DNA from: BP-464 sp045805505
Lineage (GTDB): Bacteria > Actinomycetota > Thermoleophilia > Solirubrobacterales > Solirubrobacteraceae
Direction of reading: 5' to 3'
DNA: 64,000 nt
Assembly: GCA_045805505.1 (NCBI GenBank)
Contig: JBJMLA010000124.1
Location: forward strand, 1-64,000
The notes below the pieces were generated by a model that did no database searches, had not been told where the DNA came from, and saw only the letters and a list, made by a program, of their open reading frames with translations. Position 1 is the first letter of the stretch. Each line of letters begins with the position of its first letter. Below are positions 1 through 8,577 of this stretch, piece after piece. Both the position numbers and the translations under genes were made by a program.

Positions 1-78
1 ACCAAGACCAACGCCCGCACGCGCAAGGGTCCCAAGCGCATGCAGGTCGCGGGCAAGAAGAAGGCGGGGAAGAAGTAG
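1..78 (+). CDS. rpsM: 30S ribosomal protein S13, C-terminal end (partial)
   Basis: Only the last 25 codons are inside the window. The reading frame is open from base 1 and ends at a TAG at 76-78. The peptide contains TKTNARTRKGPK followed by a lysine-rich tail, which is the typical tRNA-facing C-terminus of S13 in the head of the small ribosomal subunit. It is directly followed by rpsK with no spacing, the usual gene order rpsM-rpsK-rpsD-rpoA-rplQ. Confidence 0.93.
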   Translation, partial: TKTNARTRKGPKRMQVAGKKKAGKK

Positions 79-474
79 GTGCCCGCCCCCAAGCGCCCCC
101 AGCGCGGCCGCCGCAAGCCGAAGAAGAACATCCCCATCGGCCAGGCGCACATCAAGACCAGCTTCAACAACACGATCGTCTCGCTGACCGATCGCGAGGG
201 GAACGTCATCGCGTGGGAGTCCGCCGGCGGTGCCGGTTTCAAGGGCTCGCGCAAGTCGACGCCGTTCGCCGCGCAGGTCACCGCTGACGCTGCCGCCCGC
301 AAGGGCATCGAGCAGGGCCTCCAGAAGGTCGAGGTCTTCGTCAAGGGCCCGGGTTCGGGCCGCGAGACCGCCATCCGCTCGCTCCAGGCCGCCGGCCTCG
401 AGGTCACGGGCGTCAAGGACGTCACGCCGCAGGCCCACAACGGCTGCCGTCCCCGCAAGCGCAGGAGGGTCTAG
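79..474 (+). CDS. rpsK: 30S ribosomal protein S11
   Basis: A 131-residue protein of the S30 platform that helps form the mRNA exit region. The sequence carries the S11 core (HIKTSFNNTIVSLTD, GSGRETAIRSLQ) and the conserved end GCRPRKRRRV. The GTG start abuts the stop of rpsM (TAGGTG), so translation is probably coupled. Only two bases separate its stop from the rpsD start. Confidence 0.97.
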   Translation: MPAPKRPQRGRRKPKKNIPIGQAHIKTSFNNTIVSLTDREGNVIAWESAGGAGFKGSRKSTPFAAQVTADAAARKGIEQGLQKVEVFVKGPGSGRETAIRSLQAAGLEVTGVKDVTPQAHNGCRPRKRRRV

Positions 475-476
475 AC

Positions 477-1097
477 ATGGCGCGCGATACCGGTGCCCAG
501 TGCAAGCAGTGCCGTCGTGAAGGAACCAAGCTCTTCCTCAAGGGTGAGCGCTGCCTCACCGACAAGTGCGGCGTCGAGCGCCGTGCCTACCCGCCGGGCG
601 ACCACGGCCGCGGGCGTCAGAAGCAGTCCGAGTACCGCGTCCAGCTTCGCGAGAAGCAGAAGGCGCGTCGCTACTACGGGGTGCTCGAGAAGCAGTTCCG
701 CCACTACTACGAGACGGCCTCCCGTCAGGAGGGGATCACGGGCGAGAACCTGCTGACCCTTCTCGAGCGCCGCTTCGACAACGTCCTCGTGCGCCTGGGC
801 TTCGCCGCTTCGCGGCGTCAGGCGCGCCAGCTGATCCGCCACGGCCATTGGACCATCAACGGCCGCCGCGTCGACATCCCCTCGTACCAGGTGCGGGAGG
901 GCGACGTGATCGCGGTGAAGGCGGAGACGCCGGCCGACGCGATCATCCGCGACGCCACCGAGCTCACCGCTCAGGTGCCGGCGTGGCTGCAGGCCGATCA
1001 TGACGCGCTCACCGCCAAGGTGCTGCGCAAGCCGGAGCGCGGCGAGATCGCCGCTCCGGTGCAGGAACAGCTCATCGTCGAGCTGTACTCCAAGTAG
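477..1097 (+). CDS. rpsD: 30S ribosomal protein S4, zinc-binding type
   Basis: A 206-residue primary 16S rRNA-binding protein; in related bacteria S4 can also autoregulate its operon. The N-terminus holds four cysteines at 9, 12, 26 and 31 (C-x2-C-x13-C-x4-C), the zinc-binding form of S4. The S4 RNA-binding domain covers about residues 95-160 (RRFDNVLVRLGFAASRRQAR, then HGHWTINGRRVDIPS). The ATG start lies 2 bp after rpsK. Confidence 0.97.
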   Translation: MARDTGAQCKQCRREGTKLFLKGERCLTDKCGVERRAYPPGDHGRGRQKQSEYRVQLREKQKARRYYGVLEKQFRHYYETASRQEGITGENLLTLLERRFDNVLVRLGFAASRRQARQLIRHGHWTINGRRVDIPSYQVREGDVIAVKAETPADAIIRDATELTAQVPAWLQADHDALTAKVLRKPERGEIAAPVQEQLIVELYSK

Positions 1098-1173
1098 TCC
1101 CCAAACCCATGCTTTGAACCCTGGTGGGCGCCGTCTGCGCTCGCTGGGGAAGAGACGACGACAGGACCTCTCC

Positions 1174-2163
1174 ATGCTCGACTTCCAAGTCCCCCGCATT
1201 TCCAGCGAAACCGTCGAGGACACTCGCGGTTCGTTCACGATCGAGCCGCTCGATCGCGGGTTCGGCTACACCTTCGGCAACTCGCTGCGCCGCGTGCTCC
1301 TCAGCTCGCTGGCGGGCGCGGCGGTGACGAGCGTCCGCATCGAGGGCGTCGCTCACGAGTTCTCGACGATCAAGGGCGTCACCGAGGACGTCACCGACAT
1401 CGTCCTGAACCTCAAGGGCATCGTCTGCCGCATGCACTCCGACGCGACCGAGGTCGAGGCCCCGCTGGTCGTCACCGGCCCGGGCGAGATCACGGCCAAG
1501 GACATCGACCTGCCCTCGGGCGTCGAGATCCTCAACCCGGACGCGCACATCGCCACGCTCGAGAAGAAGACCAAGCTCGAGATGTACATGACGATCGGCC
1601 GTGGCCGCGGCTACCGCCCCGCCGACGACAACAAGACGCCGGATCAGCCGATCGGCGTCATCCCGATCGACTCGATCTTCTCGCCGGTCCGCCGTGTGGC
1701 GTACGCCGTCGAGCCGGCCCGCGTCGGCCAGCGCACCGACTACGACCGCCTGACGCTCGACATCGAGACCGACGGCTCCGTCGAGCCGCAGGACTCGCTG
1801 CGCGAGGCGGCCGAGATCCTCATCGCGCACCTGAAGATCTTCACCGACGCCGAGATCGCCCCGATCGGCGGCGGCATGCCGGCGCTCGACGCCAACGGCC
1901 ACGGCCCGGCGCAGGTCGGCCAGGCCTCCGGCGGCGGCGCGACCACCCAGCCCGGCGGCCCGATGCACGACATCCTCATCGAGGAGCTCGAGCTCGGCGT
2001 GCGGTCCTACAACTGCCTCAAGCGCGCCGGCATCCAGACGGTCGGCGATCTGATCACCAAGAGCGAGGGCGAGCTCGCCGCCATCCCGAACTTCGGCAAG
2101 AAGTCGATCGACGAAGTCGTCGAGACCCTGCATTCCCGCGGGCTCGGCCTTCGCGACGACTGA
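1174..2163 (+). CDS. rpoA: DNA-directed RNA polymerase alpha subunit
   Basis: A 329-residue alpha subunit. The N-terminal dimerisation domain (about residues 1-230) carries GFGYTFGNSLRRVLLSSL. A glycine-rich linker precedes the C-terminal helix-hairpin-helix domain (about 260-325; LGVRSYNCLKRAGIQTVGDL), which contacts UP elements and activators. The frame is open further upstream, but ATG 1174 matches the family N-terminus (MLDFQVPRI) and follows an AGGACC sequence. It lies 76 bp after rpsD in the same operon. Confidence 0.97.
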   Translation: MLDFQVPRISSETVEDTRGSFTIEPLDRGFGYTFGNSLRRVLLSSLAGAAVTSVRIEGVAHEFSTIKGVTEDVTDIVLNLKGIVCRMHSDATEVEAPLVVTGPGEITAKDIDLPSGVEILNPDAHIATLEKKTKLEMYMTIGRGRGYRPADDNKTPDQPIGVIPIDSIFSPVRRVAYAVEPARVGQRTDYDRLTLDIETDGSVEPQDSLREAAEILIAHLKIFTDAEIAPIGGGMPALDANGHGPAQVGQASGGGATTQPGGPMHDILIEELELGVRSYNCLKRAGIQTVGDLITKSEGELAAIPNFGKKSIDEVVETLHSRGLGLRDD

Positions 2164-2185
2164 CCAAAGGACTGGCTGAAACACC

Positions 2186-2539
2186 ATGCGCCATCAGAAG
2201 CAGCGCGGCAAGCTCAGTCGTGACAGCGCCCATCGCAAGGCGCTGATGAAGAACCTCTGCAAGGAGGTCATCGACCACGAGCGCATCAAGACCACCGAGG
2301 CCAAGGCCAAGGCGGTCAAGCCCGAGCTCGAGAAGCTGATCACCCTCGCCAAGCGCGGCGACCTGCACGCCCGCCGTCAGGCCCTGTCGCACCTGGGCCA
2401 GGACGCGACGGTCGTCCACAAGCTGTTCACCGAGGTCGCGCCCCGCTACGCCGGGCGCTCGGGTGGCTACACCCGCATCCTCAAGCTCGGCCCGCGCCGG
2501 TCGGACTCGACCGAGATGGTCTTCCTCGAGCTGGTCTAG
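2186..2539 (+). CDS. rplQ: 50S ribosomal protein L17
   Basis: A 117-residue large-subunit protein located near the peptide exit tunnel. The N-terminus MRHQKQRGKLSRDSAHRKAL and the C-terminal GGYTRILKLGPRRSDSTEM are characteristic. An AAAGGA sequence lies about 16 bases before the ATG. This is the last gene of the operon and is followed by a hairpin terminator. Confidence 0.97.
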   Translation: MRHQKQRGKLSRDSAHRKALMKNLCKEVIDHERIKTTEAKAKAVKPELEKLITLAKRGDLHARRQALSHLGQDATVVHKLFTEVAPRYAGRSGGYTRILKLGPRRSDSTEMVFLELV

Positions 2540-2560
2540 AACCGCTCGATCTCGCTTTGC

Positions 2561-2584
2561 CGAAGGCGCCTCCGGGCGCCTTCG
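2561..2584. terminator. Hairpin terminator after rplQ
   Basis: A perfect 10-bp stem (CGAAGGCGCC with GGCGCCTTCG) with a 4-base loop lies 21 bp after the rplQ stop. It sits between convergent genes and is symmetric, so it could stop transcription from both sides. There is no long T run. Confidence 0.75.
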
Positions 2585-2662
2585 GTCGTTCCGGGGGGTG
2601 TGGGGCGTGCCTTCCGTCTTTCGGCACCCCTGCGGTGCCCAGACCAGGACGGAAGGGCGGCG

Positions 2663-4939
2663 CTACCGCGCCTGCGCCTGCACGGACGTGTTCGCGTACT
2701 CCTCGTAGGTGCGGCAGGGCTCGGCGCGCAGGCCGGGGCAGGGCGGCAGGGCGGTCGGGACCTTCACCGACGAGACGACCGGGAGGGTCAGCCGCGAGGG
2801 CATGGTGGCGCCGCGGCCGATCGTGACCGTGGCCGTGCCCTTGGGCTGCGCCGTGGCGAACGCCCAGATCGGCTGGTCGCTGTTGACCGCGGTGATGTAG
2901 ACGCGGATGCGCGAGCCCTTGCGGTAGGCGTGGCCCTGGTAGTAGAGCGGCATCGTCGCCGGGACGAACCGCTTGCTCGGCACGGGCGCGACGTCGCGCT
3001 TGCGCAGGCTGAGGATGGGGGCGAGCGGCGTGCTCTTCTTCTTGTCGAGCGCGCGCTCGTCGGCCCGCAGCCAGCCGCCCTGCACGAAGACCTCCTTGCC
3101 GTCGGGGCGGACCTCGGTGACCGTGGCCTGCAGGTCGACGTTCTTCTTCGTCGCCTTCAGCCAGAACCTCAGCGCGCCGGCGCCGAGGACGACCGTGTCC
3201 TCCGAGAGGGGTGCGGACACGTAGGACACGGCGCTCCCCTCGGGCGGGCTCTGCCAGCGATAGGGCGGCAGCGCGGTCCACAGGCCGTTCTCACCCGCGG
3301 CCGTGTCGCCCGTGAAGCTCGTCATCGGCCGGGCCTTCGCGTCCCACGTGAACACGTCGGCTGACCGCGCGGTCTCGCGGGCGTCGCGCAGTGCACCGCC
3401 CGCGCCGAGGTACCAGGTCCGGCCCTTCGTGCCGGGCACGGGCCAGCTCTTGAAGGACTGCTCGAAGCCGGGGAACGGCTGGCCGGGATCGCGGCCCGCG
3501 CCGTTGTCGAACAGGACGCGGACCTGGTCGAGCTTCTCGAACGCGGCAAGGGCACTCTCGTAGGTCGGCTCCTGCTGGATCGGGTCGGCCGGGAGCGTGA
3601 CCCCGTCGATGCCCATGGCCGCCTGGTAGACGACCGGTGACGTCGCCTGCACCCGAGCCGCGTTGACGATCGGCGCCTGCCGCGCGACGTAGAGCATCAG
3701 GAAGTCATAGAGCCGGTTGTAGGTCTCGGGCCCGAGCGAGTCGACGTGGGTGCCGTTGGTGAACGTCACCCACTTCTTGTCCGTGCCGGTCAGCGCCGCG
3801 GCCAGCGTCGGGCAGTGCCCGCCGGTCTGCTCGTCCTCCCACTGGCAGGCCAGGAACGTCGGGACCTTGATGTTGTGGACGAAGGTCACCGGCGAGAGCG
3901 GGTCGGCGACCTTCGGGCGGTAGTGGGTGTTGGCCTTGATCTTGCCGAGCAGGTCGACGGCCTGCCCGTGGAGCTTCTGGTTGTCCTTGCAGACCTCGTC
4001 GCCCTCCTGGATCCGCTTGTAGGCCCAGGCCTGCCCGGCGTCGGGCCCGGCGGGCAGGGCGTCGTGGACGCGCTGCTTGGCCCACTCGAGGGCGAACCCG
4101 GTGTTGAGGATGCCCCCGGGGAACAGCGTGGTCTGGACCTGGTCGATGAGCGAGAGCGGCGTGATGGCCGCAAGGCTCGGCGGGTTCGTCTCGGCCGTGA
4201 ACAGCTGGCTGATGCCGCCGTAGGAGATGCCCAGCATCCCGACCTTGTTGTGCAGCACCCACGGCTGGCGCGCGACCGTCTCGATCACGTCGTAGCCGTC
4301 GAGGCTCTGGAGCCGCTCGAAGAAGTCGAAGGCGCCGCCCGAGCAGCCCGTGCCGCGCATGTTCACGTTGACGACGGTGAAGCCCATGATGTTGGCGAGC
4401 GTGGCGATGCCGCTCTGCGGTCCCGCCGGATCGGCATAGCCGTAGCCGGCGTATTCGATCAGCGTCGGCTGCGGACCGGCCGGGACCTCGGGAAGCTTGC
4501 CGAGCGGCGTCGCGCTCGTGACGTCCTGGGCGGGCCGGACGTAGATGGCGAGCTTGGTGCCGTCGCGCATCGTGATGTAGCCGTAGCCGCTCGACGGGAT
4601 CTTCTGGTCGTAGACGTCGGTGCTCGGCGGGGCGGGACGGCCCGAGAGGACGGTGACCGGAGCGGACGGCTCGCCGCCCGCCGCGGGGCGGATGCGATAG
4701 CCGTCACCGGGCTTGACGCCGCGGAACAGCACGCTGCCCTGGGCGTCGGCCTTCTTGCTGCGCACGACCTTCGCGGTCGCGTCGAGGAGGACCATCGGCG
4801 TCCCCGGCGCGAGGTCCGTCGCGTAGACCTGCTCGGCGCTTCCGTGGGCGACGAGCGCCGCCTCGGCGGAGGCGCTCCCGGCGCCCAGCGCGAGCAGCAG
4901 CGCGACGACGGCAGCGAATCCCGACCCTCTCCTGATCAT
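2663..4939 (-). CDS. Secreted CocE/NonD (S15-type) alpha/beta hydrolase
   Basis: A 758-residue protein. The ATG at 4939 gives a clean signal peptide (MIRRGSGF, then a hydrophobic stretch ending in GSASA). The alpha/beta-hydrolase core follows: RGTGCSGG near residue 195 and the nucleophile elbow GISYGG with Ser239, as in Xaa-Pro dipeptidyl-peptidase/cocaine-esterase proteins. The C-terminal third resembles the galactose-binding-like X-Pro dipeptidyl-peptidase domain. It probably hydrolyses peptides or esters outside the membrane; the substrate cannot be read. The open frame continues upstream, but the signal peptide fixes the start. Confidence 0.85.
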   Translation of the reverse strand: MIRRGSGFAAVVALLLALGAGSASAEAALVAHGSAEQVYATDLAPGTPMVLLDATAKVVRSKKADAQGSVLFRGVKPGDGYRIRPAAGGEPSAPVTVLSGRPAPPSTDVYDQKIPSSGYGYITMRDGTKLAIYVRPAQDVTSATPLGKLPEVPAGPQPTLIEYAGYGYADPAGPQSGIATLANIMGFTVVNVNMRGTGCSGGAFDFFERLQSLDGYDVIETVARQPWVLHNKVGMLGISYGGISQLFTAETNPPSLAAITPLSLIDQVQTTLFPGGILNTGFALEWAKQRVHDALPAGPDAGQAWAYKRIQEGDEVCKDNQKLHGQAVDLLGKIKANTHYRPKVADPLSPVTFVHNIKVPTFLACQWEDEQTGGHCPTLAAALTGTDKKWVTFTNGTHVDSLGPETYNRLYDFLMLYVARQAPIVNAARVQATSPVVYQAAMGIDGVTLPADPIQQEPTYESALAAFEKLDQVRVLFDNGAGRDPGQPFPGFEQSFKSWPVPGTKGRTWYLGAGGALRDARETARSADVFTWDAKARPMTSFTGDTAAGENGLWTALPPYRWQSPPEGSAVSYVSAPLSEDTVVLGAGALRFWLKATKKNVDLQATVTEVRPDGKEVFVQGGWLRADERALDKKKSTPLAPILSLRKRDVAPVPSKRFVPATMPLYYQGHAYRKGSRIRVYITAVNSDQPIWAFATAQPKGTATVTIGRGATMPSRLTLPVVSSVKVPTALPPCPGLRAEPCRTYEEYANTSVQAQAR

Positions 4940-5005
4940 GGCCGGAATCGAACCAGTCCGCGCGCGGACGTGTCGCAGTTCGCCAGCGGCGATACTGCGC
5001 CCCGC

Positions 5006-5383
5006 ATGAGCGAGCGCAACGTCCTGGGCGGCGAGCTGGAGGAGTGCGGCACCGACCCGCTGACCGGCTTCTACCGCGACGGCTGCTGCAGCAGCGGCCC
5101 CGAGGATCGCGGCAGTCACACGATCTGCGCCGTGGTCACGGCGGAGTTCCTCGAGCACCAGCGCTCGATCGGTAACGACCTGTCGACGCCGATGCCCGCC
5201 TTCCGGTTCCCCGGCCTGCAGCCGGGCGATCGCTGGTGCGTGACCGCGGTGAACTGGCTGCGCGCCTACGAGGACGGCGCGGCCGCGTTCGTCGTGCTGG
5301 CCTCGACGAACGAGCGGGCGCTCGATCTCGTGCCGCTCGAGGCGCTGCGCGAGATGTCGGTCGACGTGCCGCCGACGCTCTAG
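5006..5383 (+). CDS. DUF2237 family protein
   Basis: A 125-residue protein starting MSERNVLGGELEECGTDPLT, with the cysteine-containing patch DGCCSSGPEDRGSHTIC and RWCVTAVNWLRA that mark the DUF2237 family. The function of this small soluble family is not known to me. It diverges from the S15-type hydrolase gene. A GATACT sequence lies 9 bp before the ATG. Its TAG stop overlaps the stop of the convergent CHAP gene in a shared CTAG. Confidence 0.8.
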   Translation: MSERNVLGGELEECGTDPLTGFYRDGCCSSGPEDRGSHTICAVVTAEFLEHQRSIGNDLSTPMPAFRFPGLQPGDRWCVTAVNWLRAYEDGAAAFVVLASTNERALDLVPLEALREMSVDVPPTL

Positions 5384-5901
5384 CGCGGCGTGCTCGGCAG
5401 GCGGATGTAGCCCGACAGCGAGAGCGGGACGAGCTGCCGGGTGACCGAGTCGCCCCAGTTGGCGTCGACGGTGTAGACCGCCCCCGCGTCGGTGACGCGG
5501 ACGACGATGCCCGCGTGGCTGTAGCCGTGGACCGCGATGTCGCCCGGCCGGGCCGTCCGCGTGCCCTTGCGGAAGTACCAGCCCTGGTGGCGTCCCCACG
5601 TGTAGAGGTTCTTGACGTCGACGATGCCCTGACCGACCGACCCCAGCGGGTAGCCGGCCTGGCGGGCGACCCAGGAGACGAAGATCGTGCACCAGTAGGC
5701 GTCGGATCGGGCGTGCTTGACCGCCGTGTGGTAGCGGCGGATGTCCGGGCCCGTGTTCGAGTGGGCGGGCACCTCGTGGACGCCCAGCGTGGCCTCGTGC
5801 TTGGCGATGCGCACCATCTTCTGCTGGACGGTGCGCGGCTTGGCCTGCGCGGCGGCGGGCACCGCGAGCGCGAGGAGGGCCAACACCGGGGCAACCTTCA
5901 T
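5380..5901 (-). CDS. Secreted CHAP-domain cell-wall hydrolase
   Basis: A 173-residue protein with an N-terminal signal peptide (MKVAPVLALLALAVPAAAQA). The CHAP-like core shows the catalytic Cys in AYWCTIFVSWVARQAG and a His in HGYSHAGIVVRV. CHAP enzymes are cysteine amidases or endopeptidases that cut peptidoglycan stem peptides, so a role in wall remodelling is likely. TAGATT lies 7 bp before the ATG, suggesting a leaderless mRNA; this also favours ATG 5901 over upstream starts. Confidence 0.8.
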   Translation of the reverse strand: MKVAPVLALLALAVPAAAQAKPRTVQQKMVRIAKHEATLGVHEVPAHSNTGPDIRRYHTAVKHARSDAYWCTIFVSWVARQAGYPLGSVGQGIVDVKNLYTWGRHQGWYFRKGTRTARPGDIAVHGYSHAGIVVRVTDAGAVYTVDANWGDSVTRQLVPLSLSGYIRLPSTPR

Positions 5902-5908
5902 CGGCCAC

Positions 5909-5914
5909 AATCTA
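5909..5914 (-). promoter_or_regulatory. Leaderless -10 element of the CHAP gene
   Basis: On the minus strand the hexamer TAGATT is followed by 7 bases and then the ATG. With the usual -10 to start-site distance, transcription would begin at or within a base of the start codon. Confidence 0.5.
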
Positions 5915-5924
5915 GGGACGGTCG

Positions 5925-6254
5925 CTACAGATCGGTCTGGATGACCTGCGGGCTCGGGTGCACGCTGACGACCTGCAGACGGTCGCTGCGGCACTTGAAG
6001 CCGTGCGGCGTGTCGGGCGGCACGACGACGATGTGGCCGGCCTCGACGAGCCGCTGCTCGTCGCCGGCGGTGAACTCGCCCGTGCCGGTCTGCACGTAGA
6101 AGACCTCGGCGTAGGGGTGCAGGTGCAGGTCCGGCCCGCGGCCCGGCGGGTAGTCGGTGACGAACATCGAGACGGCGACGCCACCGGCGGCGGCACCCTC
6201 GAACAGGGCGGCGGTCTCGCTACGGCGCAGGTCCTCGAGCGGTGTGACGTGCAT
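5925..6254 (-). CDS. Small cupin-domain protein
   Basis: A 109-residue single-domain cupin. Cupin motif 1 is PDLHLHPYAEVFYVQTGTGE and motif 2 is GHIVVVPPDTPHGF, giving metal-ligand candidates of two His and a Glu plus a later His. Such small cupins are often metal-dependent enzymes or sensors; no substrate can be assigned. The ATG at 6254 is the only sensible start. It diverges from the gene at 6303. Confidence 0.82.
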   Translation of the reverse strand: MHVTPLEDLRRSETAALFEGAAAGGVAVSMFVTDYPPGRGPDLHLHPYAEVFYVQTGTGEFTAGDEQRLVEAGHIVVVPPDTPHGFKCRSDRLQVVSVHPSPQVIQTDL

Positions 6255-6259
6255 GGGTG

Positions 6260-6296
6260 CGATCCTTGCACCCGCCCCGCGGAGGGTGCAGGATCG
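6260..6296. promoter_or_regulatory. Inverted repeat between divergent cupin and PBP-like genes
   Basis: GGTGCAGGATCG (6285-6296, plus strand) is mirrored on the minus strand by GGTGCAAGGATCG (6260-6272), with 12 bp between. Each copy ends 6-7 bases before the start codon it faces. It could be paired promoters or an operator shared by both genes. Confidence 0.4.
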
Positions 6297-6302
6297 GACG
6301 CG

Positions 6303-7106
6303 ATGGTCGTCCACATCGTCCTGCCCGATGCCCTGGCCGCCGCGGCGGCCGGAGTGCTGACCGCCGCCGGCATCGAGCATGCCGTGCATCCGGACGGGGC
6401 GGCGATGGCCGCCGCCGAGGCCGCCGCCGCCGACGAGCGGGCGATCGCGCTGATCGGCCCCTACCGCTCGGCCGAGGTCGCCGAGGCGGTCGAGGCCACC
6501 GCCCCGCGGGGGCTGGCGCTGCTGGCCCCGGTCGCCACCTGGGCCGGCGTGACCCGCGACGACGAGCCCGGCTGCGACGACGCCGCCGACCATCGCGGCA
6601 CCGTGCTGCGGCTCGTCGCCCGCGACACCGTCGTCGCCCAGCGGCTGGCCGAGCACCTGCGCGGCCTGCGCCAGCGTGCGCTGGTGATCGCCGGCGACCA
6701 CGACTACGGGATGCAGCTCGACGGTCAGCTGCGGCTGGCCGGCCTCGAGCGCGCGGCCACCGCCGAGGACGCCGACGTCCTCGTGCTCGCCGGGCTCGCC
6801 GGGCACCCCGAGGCCGAGGAGGCCGCGCGGCTGGCGCCGCTGCCGGTCATCGCCTTCGACGGGGCCCAGGGCGCCGACCTCGGTGAGGGCCGCGACCTGC
6901 GCTTCGCCATGCCGTTCGGCCCCGAGGACGATCTCGAGGGCGTCGCCGCCGCCCGCCGCGCCGCGCAGCTCGTCGCCGAGGCGGTCGCCAGCGGCCAGGG
7001 GGTGCTGGAGGCGCTGCGCGCCGCGGGCCCCTTCGACGAGCACGGCGACCCCGTCGACCCGCCGGTCTGGCTGTGGCGCGACGGGCGCCCGGACCGGCCG
7101 ATCTAG
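6303..7106 (+). CDS. Protein with type-1 periplasmic-binding-like fold, no signal peptide
   Basis: A 267-residue alanine-rich protein whose layout resembles the Leu/Ile/Val-binding (type-1 periplasmic-binding) fold: IALIGPYRSAEVAEAV near residue 45, ALVIAGDHDYG near 125, and ADVLVLAGLAG near 155. It has no signal peptide or lipobox, so it is more likely a cytoplasmic sensor or an orphan than a transporter component. The family is not recognised with certainty. It is followed 21 bp later by truA. Confidence 0.6.
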   Translation: MVVHIVLPDALAAAAAGVLTAAGIEHAVHPDGAAMAAAEAAAADERAIALIGPYRSAEVAEAVEATAPRGLALLAPVATWAGVTRDDEPGCDDAADHRGTVLRLVARDTVVAQRLAEHLRGLRQRALVIAGDHDYGMQLDGQLRLAGLERAATAEDADVLVLAGLAGHPEAEEAARLAPLPVIAFDGAQGADLGEGRDLRFAMPFGPEDDLEGVAAARRAAQLVAEAVASGQGVLEALRAAGPFDEHGDPVDPPVWLWRDGRPDRPI

Positions 7107-7127
7107 CGCCCTAGCGTTGGGCGCCGC

Positions 7128-7847
7128 ATGACCACGCGGCTGGACATCGAGTACGACGGCACGCACTTCTCGGGCTGGGCGCGCCAGCCCGGGGAGCGGA
7201 CGGTCCAGGACGAGATCGAGCGCGCGCTGACCACCGTCCTGCGCGAGGGCGCCGTGCCGCTGACGGTGGGCGGGCGCACCGACCGCGGCGTGCACGCGTG
7301 GGGGCAGGTCGCCTCCTACGAGCACGAGGCCGTCGATCCGCGGCGGCTCAACGCGCTGCTGCCGCCCGACGTCGCGATCCTGGCCGCGACGCCCGCGCCC
7401 GACGGCTTCGACGCGCGGAGCGACGCGGTCTCGCGCACGTACTGCTTCCGGGTGCTCAACCGCCGCACGCGGTCGGCCATCGAGCGCGAGCGGGTGGTCT
7501 GGTGGCCCCGCGCCATCGACCGCGGCGCGCTGCACGCCTGCGCCGCGGCGCTGCCGGGCGTCCACGACTTCACCGCCTTCACGCCGGCCGACGGCGGCCA
7601 CAAGACCTTCCGGCGCGGGGTCGTCTCGGCCGAGTGGCGCGAGGACGGCGACCTGCTGGAGTTCTGGATCACCGCCCGCACGTTCATGCGGCACATGAAC
7701 CGGATCATGGTCGGGACGATGCTCGAGGTCGCCACGGGCAACCGGACCGTCGAGGACTTCACGGCGCTGCTCGCCGGAGCGCCCCGCAGCGCCGCGGCGC
7801 AGACCGCGCCGCCGCACGGGCTGGCGCTCGCCTCGATCGCCTACTAG
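7128..7847 (+). CDS. truA: tRNA pseudouridine(38-40) synthase
   Basis: A 239-residue enzyme that isomerises U38-U40 in the anticodon stem-loop of tRNAs. The catalytic Asp52 lies in GGRTDRGVHA. The N-terminal LDIEYDGTHFSGW and the motif TFMRHMNRIMVGTM are typical. The length is slightly shorter than E. coli TruA. The ATG start is 21 bp after the preceding gene. The stop shares a CTAG with the convergent LysE-type gene. Confidence 0.95.
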   Translation: MTTRLDIEYDGTHFSGWARQPGERTVQDEIERALTTVLREGAVPLTVGGRTDRGVHAWGQVASYEHEAVDPRRLNALLPPDVAILAATPAPDGFDARSDAVSRTYCFRVLNRRTRSAIERERVVWWPRAIDRGALHACAAALPGVHDFTAFTPADGGHKTFRRGVVSAEWREDGDLLEFWITARTFMRHMNRIMVGTMLEVATGNRTVEDFTALLAGAPRSAAAQTAPPHGLALASIAY

Positions 7848-8461
7848 CGCGTGATGAACACCAGGCGCACGCCGAGCGCCATCAGCACGCTGCCCGACAC
7901 CGCCTCCATCTTGCGCGCCCAGCCGCGCTCGACGATCGCCCGCTTGAGCCGCGAGACCATCAGCGCCAGCACCGTGAACCACACGACGTCCATGACGACG
8001 ATGATCGTGGCCATCAACACCGTGGCGGGAAGGACGGGATCGCCGTCGGGGACGAACTGCGGGAACAGCGCGACGAAGAACACCGCGAGCTTGGGGTTGG
8101 CAAAGCTCGTCAGCAGGCCCTGGCGGTAGTGGCTTCGCGACTCCGGCGTGCGCACGCCGAGGTCGAACGCGACGCCGGCCCGCGCGCGCAGCAGCGACCG
8201 GATCCCGATCGACACGAGCACGATCGCGCCGGCGATCTTGAGCACCGCGAACGCCGCCTCGGACGCCGCGACGAGCGCCGAGATGCCGAGGACGGAGGCG
8301 GTGGCCCACACGAAGATCCCGGTCGAGTTCCCGGCGGTCGTCGCCCACGCGGCGTGGGTTCCGCCCTGCAGCGCGTTGCGGATGACCAGGGCCGTCGCCG
8401 GGCCGGGGGTGAAGACCACCACGAGCGCGACGAGCAGGAAGGCGGGAAGGTTGCCGAGCAT
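7844..8461 (-). CDS. LysE/RhtB-family amino-acid exporter
   Basis: A 205-residue membrane protein with about six transmembrane segments. The hallmark FTPGPATALVIRNAL near residue 18 and the central FANPKLAVFFVALFPQF are conserved in LysE/RhtB exporters of amino acids and their derivatives. An in-frame extension to 8563 would add 34 hydrophilic, arginine-rich residues that do not fit the family, so ATG 8461 is chosen. Confidence 0.85.
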   Translation of the reverse strand: MLGNLPAFLLVALVVVFTPGPATALVIRNALQGGTHAAWATTAGNSTGIFVWATASVLGISALVAASEAAFAVLKIAGAIVLVSIGIRSLLRARAGVAFDLGVRTPESRSHYRQGLLTSFANPKLAVFFVALFPQFVPDGDPVLPATVLMATIIVVMDVVWFTVLALMVSRLKRAIVERGWARKMEAVSGSVLMALGVRLVFITR

Positions 8462-8577
8462 CTCGGCCGCGACGCTACGCGCGGTGCACGCGATTCGCCA
8501 CGCCACCGTGGAAACTCCCGCCACGGGCACCCCGTGACGGGCGCAACCGCGGTGGCCGCTCATAGACTGGGCCGCGC

